A stretch of 7,555 nt of DNA from an uncultured Saprospiraceae bacterium. GTDB taxonomy: Bacteria; Bacteroidota; Bacteroidia; Chitinophagales; Saprospiraceae. The DNA lies in NCBI GenBank assembly GCA_937921525.1, contig CAKZUM010000730.1, positions 1 through 7,555 on the forward strand, in the 5' to 3' direction. The position numbers and the translations under genes are program-made. The notes beneath the pieces are model-generated. The model had not been told where the DNA came from and ran no database searches. It saw only the letters and a list, made by a program, of their open reading frames with translations. Shown here in pieces: positions 5,829-7,555 of this stretch; position 1 is the first letter of the stretch; each line of letters begins with the position of its first letter.

Positions 5829-7112
5829 ATGAAAAAAATTGCATACATCCTATTTGGCATAATTGTCTTTTTGTTAGTTGCTTGGTTTATGGCAGTTCGT
5901 GCATTAAATGCAGGCAGTTTAGAACCCGATAACACCGTATGGGCCACCCATATTGGCAGAGATACAACAGTTGGTATCTTACCAGATCAATATGCTAATT
6001 ATTATTCCTATACCTTGGCACGTACCAATGAGAATATGGGTTTTAAAATAAGCGGTACTTTTCCTGATACGCGATATTTTAGTTTTAATGTGTATAGTCT
6101 TGGTGATAATACGACACAGGGTTCTTTAGTAGATTATCAAATTGAAACGGACTCTGGTAAGCCTAATCCATTTGTGGCGAATAAAGACTCTGTTGACGTA
6201 GGCGAAAATTTTACGGTATATATCGTTCCTTCCAAGCACAAGCATAAAAACTTGCCTAATCTATTGCCCTATAAGGATGATGTGAAAATGATGACGATGG
6301 TCATTCGTTTATATGACTTTAATATAGATGATTTCGGTGGTGTTGAGTTGCCAACTGTTCAAGCGTTTACAATGGAAGATGAAGTTGAAGATATTGCGCT
6401 ACATCCGATCAATTTACCAACTAGTTTAAGTTTAAGAACCATTGTGCGAAATGTAAGTCTTCCTGGTATGGTAAATCGATTGGGACTTTTGTATGAAGCC
6501 GAGAATACGGTCCAACTAGATGGGCCTCGCTCCAACAAACAATATTATACCCTTCCTTTTCATGCGATTGATACTAGAGGCTATATTGCGAATAATGACA
6601 ACCGATATTTACTAACGGCTATAACGAAACAAGAAAAAGAGGTCTATGTTTTCAAATTTAAAGCTCCTTCTTATACTAGTGGACCGTCAGATATTAATCA
6701 AACAGATGTTCGCTATTGGTCTTTTAATTTAGGTAATGAAGCAACGTATAATTTTAATGCCTTAAAAGATGAGGATGCTATTTTGGATGAACAAGGATAT
6801 GTTCATATTGTATTAGCTAGTAAAGACGAAAATGGGGCAATAGAAAAAAGAACAAAAGAATTAGGCTATAATTTTATGGAATGGAATATGCCTTGGAAAA
6901 AAGGTTTAATTTTATTTAGACATATGTTAGCCGATCCTAATTTTGAAGCACAAATTGATGCAGTTCCGCCTATCCAAGAGGGTATGGCTGACTTTAGTCC
7001 AATAGAAGGACAGAAGTATATGGGCGATTATGCGCCTCAAGGTATTAGAATGTCGACTGAGGATTTTTTAATGGAATACAGTTTGCAAGTAGAAGGTATC
7101 AAGGTGAATTAA
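5829..7112 (+). CDS. Anchored protein with two DUF1214-like halves, unknown function
   Basis: This 427-residue protein has an N-terminal hydrophobic segment (about 4-22), then a soluble region expected in the periplasm or tethered to the inner membrane. I do not recognise a named gene. The body appears to hold two related beta-rich units. In the first (about 55-165), TRYFSFNVYSLGDN (81-94) is followed by a TVYIVPS strand (129-135) and MTMVIRLYDF (155-164). In the second (about 258-372), DVRYWSFNLGNEATYN (293-308) is followed by YVHIVLASKDENG (324-336) and a GLILFRHML strand (359-367). The order resembles DUF1214 domains of DUF1254/DUF1214 proteins, a low-certainty fold assignment. No catalytic motif is visible. 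The gene is divergent from the kinase gene, separated by 132 bp. A six-codon ORF (5812-5832) ends across its start codon as ATGA. Confidence 0.75.
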   Translation: MKKIAYILFGIIVFLLVAWFMAVRALNAGSLEPDNTVWATHIGRDTTVGILPDQYANYYSYTLARTNENMGFKISGTFPDTRYFSFNVYSLGDNTTQGSLVDYQIETDSGKPNPFVANKDSVDVGENFTVYIVPSKHKHKNLPNLLPYKDDVKMMTMVIRLYDFNIDDFGGVELPTVQAFTMEDEVEDIALHPINLPTSLSLRTIVRNVSLPGMVNRLGLLYEAENTVQLDGPRSNKQYYTLPFHAIDTRGYIANNDNRYLLTAITKQEKEVYVFKFKAPSYTSGPSDINQTDVRYWSFNLGNEATYNFNALKDEDAILDEQGYVHIVLASKDENGAIEKRTKELGYNFMEWNMPWKKGLILFRHMLADPNFEAQIDAVPPIQEGMADFSPIEGQKYMGDYAPQGIRMSTEDFLMEYSLQVEGIKVN

Positions 7113-7153
7113 ATTTTTGTTTTCTATAGAGAATCTTTTTTTGGTATTAAATA

Positions 7154-7171
7154 TTAGGAATGATGAATTAA
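7154..7171 (-). repeat. 18-bp intergenic repeat, copy B
   Basis: TTAGGAATGATGAATTAA is the exact reverse complement of the copy at 2148-2165. It lies 42 bp after the stop of the duplicated-domain protein, in spacer DNA. The two copies bracket the block of four genes between them in inverted orientation. Confidence 0.5.
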
Positions 7172-7219
7172 TAAATTGCGTTTTTATGCGCCGTTATTTT
7201 TTCTTTCTACAAGGCATGA

Positions 7220-7276
7220 AGAAGTGAAACTTCTGAACCGCTTGCGGATGGGCTGCTAGGGATAGCCTAGCTATCC
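7220..7276. repeat. Cluster of three short hairpins, relatively GC-rich
   Basis: Three perfect stems follow one another: AGAAGT-GAA-ACTTCT (7220-7234), CCGC-TT-GCGG (7238-7247) and GGATAGC-CTA-GCTATCC (7260-7276). The last stem contains the stop codon of the minus-strand hydrolase gene (7271-7273). Local base composition is richer in G and C than the surrounding spacer. The cluster could be a dispersed palindromic repeat. It could also stop or stabilise the hydrolase transcript, although no U-run follows on that strand. Confidence 0.5.
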
Positions 7277-7555
7277 TTCTTTATGTTTGGCCATAAATTC
7301 AAAATAGGCATCTCTTACTCTATTAGGTGCTTCGTCATGCGGATAATGGCCTACGCCCTCCAAAATACTGATATCAGGATTAGGCAAAATCTGCTGACAA
7401 TAATCTGCTAAATGTCTACCCGATACTGGATCTAAATGACCATTAATAATCTTTACAGGGACGCTTGCATTTACAATAGCGTTCTTCCATCTAACCGCAT
7501 TATTTTTTCTATCATTGATATAGCCGATCAATTTGTGCATAATGTTCTTTCCATC
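7271..7555 (-). CDS. MEST-like alpha/beta hydrolase, 5' truncated by window edge
   Basis: The C-terminal 94 residues of an alpha/beta-fold hydrolase are visible. The frame stays open through the edge of the window (it reads DGKNI before the first internal Met), so the true start lies outside. Two of the three catalytic residues are recognisable: the acid in NGHLDP (D42 of the visible part) and the histidine in GVGHYPHDEAP (H70). The nucleophile would be upstream. The stretch YINDRKNNAVRW with the spacing to LDPVSG and HYP resembles vertebrate MEST and bacterial haloalkane dehalogenase/epoxide hydrolase-like proteins. Substrate cannot be inferred. The stop codon lies inside a hairpin, and the reading frame seen appears intact. 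Confidence 0.85.
   Translation of the reverse strand, partial: DGKNIMHKLIGYINDRKNNAVRWKNAIVNASVPVKIINGHLDPVSGRHLADYCQQILPNPDISILEGVGHYPHDEAPNRVRDAYFEFMAKHKEG

Overview
The window is AT-rich bacterial chromosome. Short, poorly conserved intergenic stretches, start codons without a clear Shine-Dalgarno, and the protein families present suggest a member of Bacteroidota. The structured intergenic repeats hint at the Saprospiria/Aureispira-like branch, but that placement is a guess. No rRNA, tRNA, CRISPR, transposase or phage gene is visible.

Layout. Positions 1-506 are gene-free and dense in palindromes: a GAA-loop hairpin (50-64), a perfect 18-bp-arm inverted repeat (120-170) and a 155-bp MITE-like element (310-464) with terminal inverted repeats and an apparent 8-bp target duplication. 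A minus-strand DASS/SLC13 sodium:carboxylate symporter gene follows (507-1976). From a 215-bp divergent gap, a membrane-anchored RNase Z-like metallo-beta-lactamase-fold hydrolase gene (2192-3244) runs on the plus strand. It is followed on the same strand by a threonine synthase-like gene (3342-4796). That gene converges on, and overlaps by 21 bp, a minus-strand type II homoserine kinase-like gene (4776-5696). After a 132-bp divergent gap comes an N-terminally anchored protein with two DUF1214-like halves (5829-7112). The right edge has a hairpin-rich spacer and the 3' part of a minus-strand MEST-like alpha/beta hydrolase gene (7271-7555, 5' end outside the window).

How the genes relate. The only clear functional link is the convergent pair. 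The kinase should make O-phosphohomoserine from homoserine, and the PLP enzyme should consume O-phosphohomoserine. The PLP enzyme resembles the THNSL2-type threonine synthase-like branch more than classical ThrC, so its product could be threonine or 2-oxobutyrate. The other genes look like unrelated metabolic or envelope genes. I see no defence island or large new system. The most unusual material is the convergent overlapping pathway pair, the THNSL2-like enzyme, the duplicated-domain protein and the intergenic repeats.
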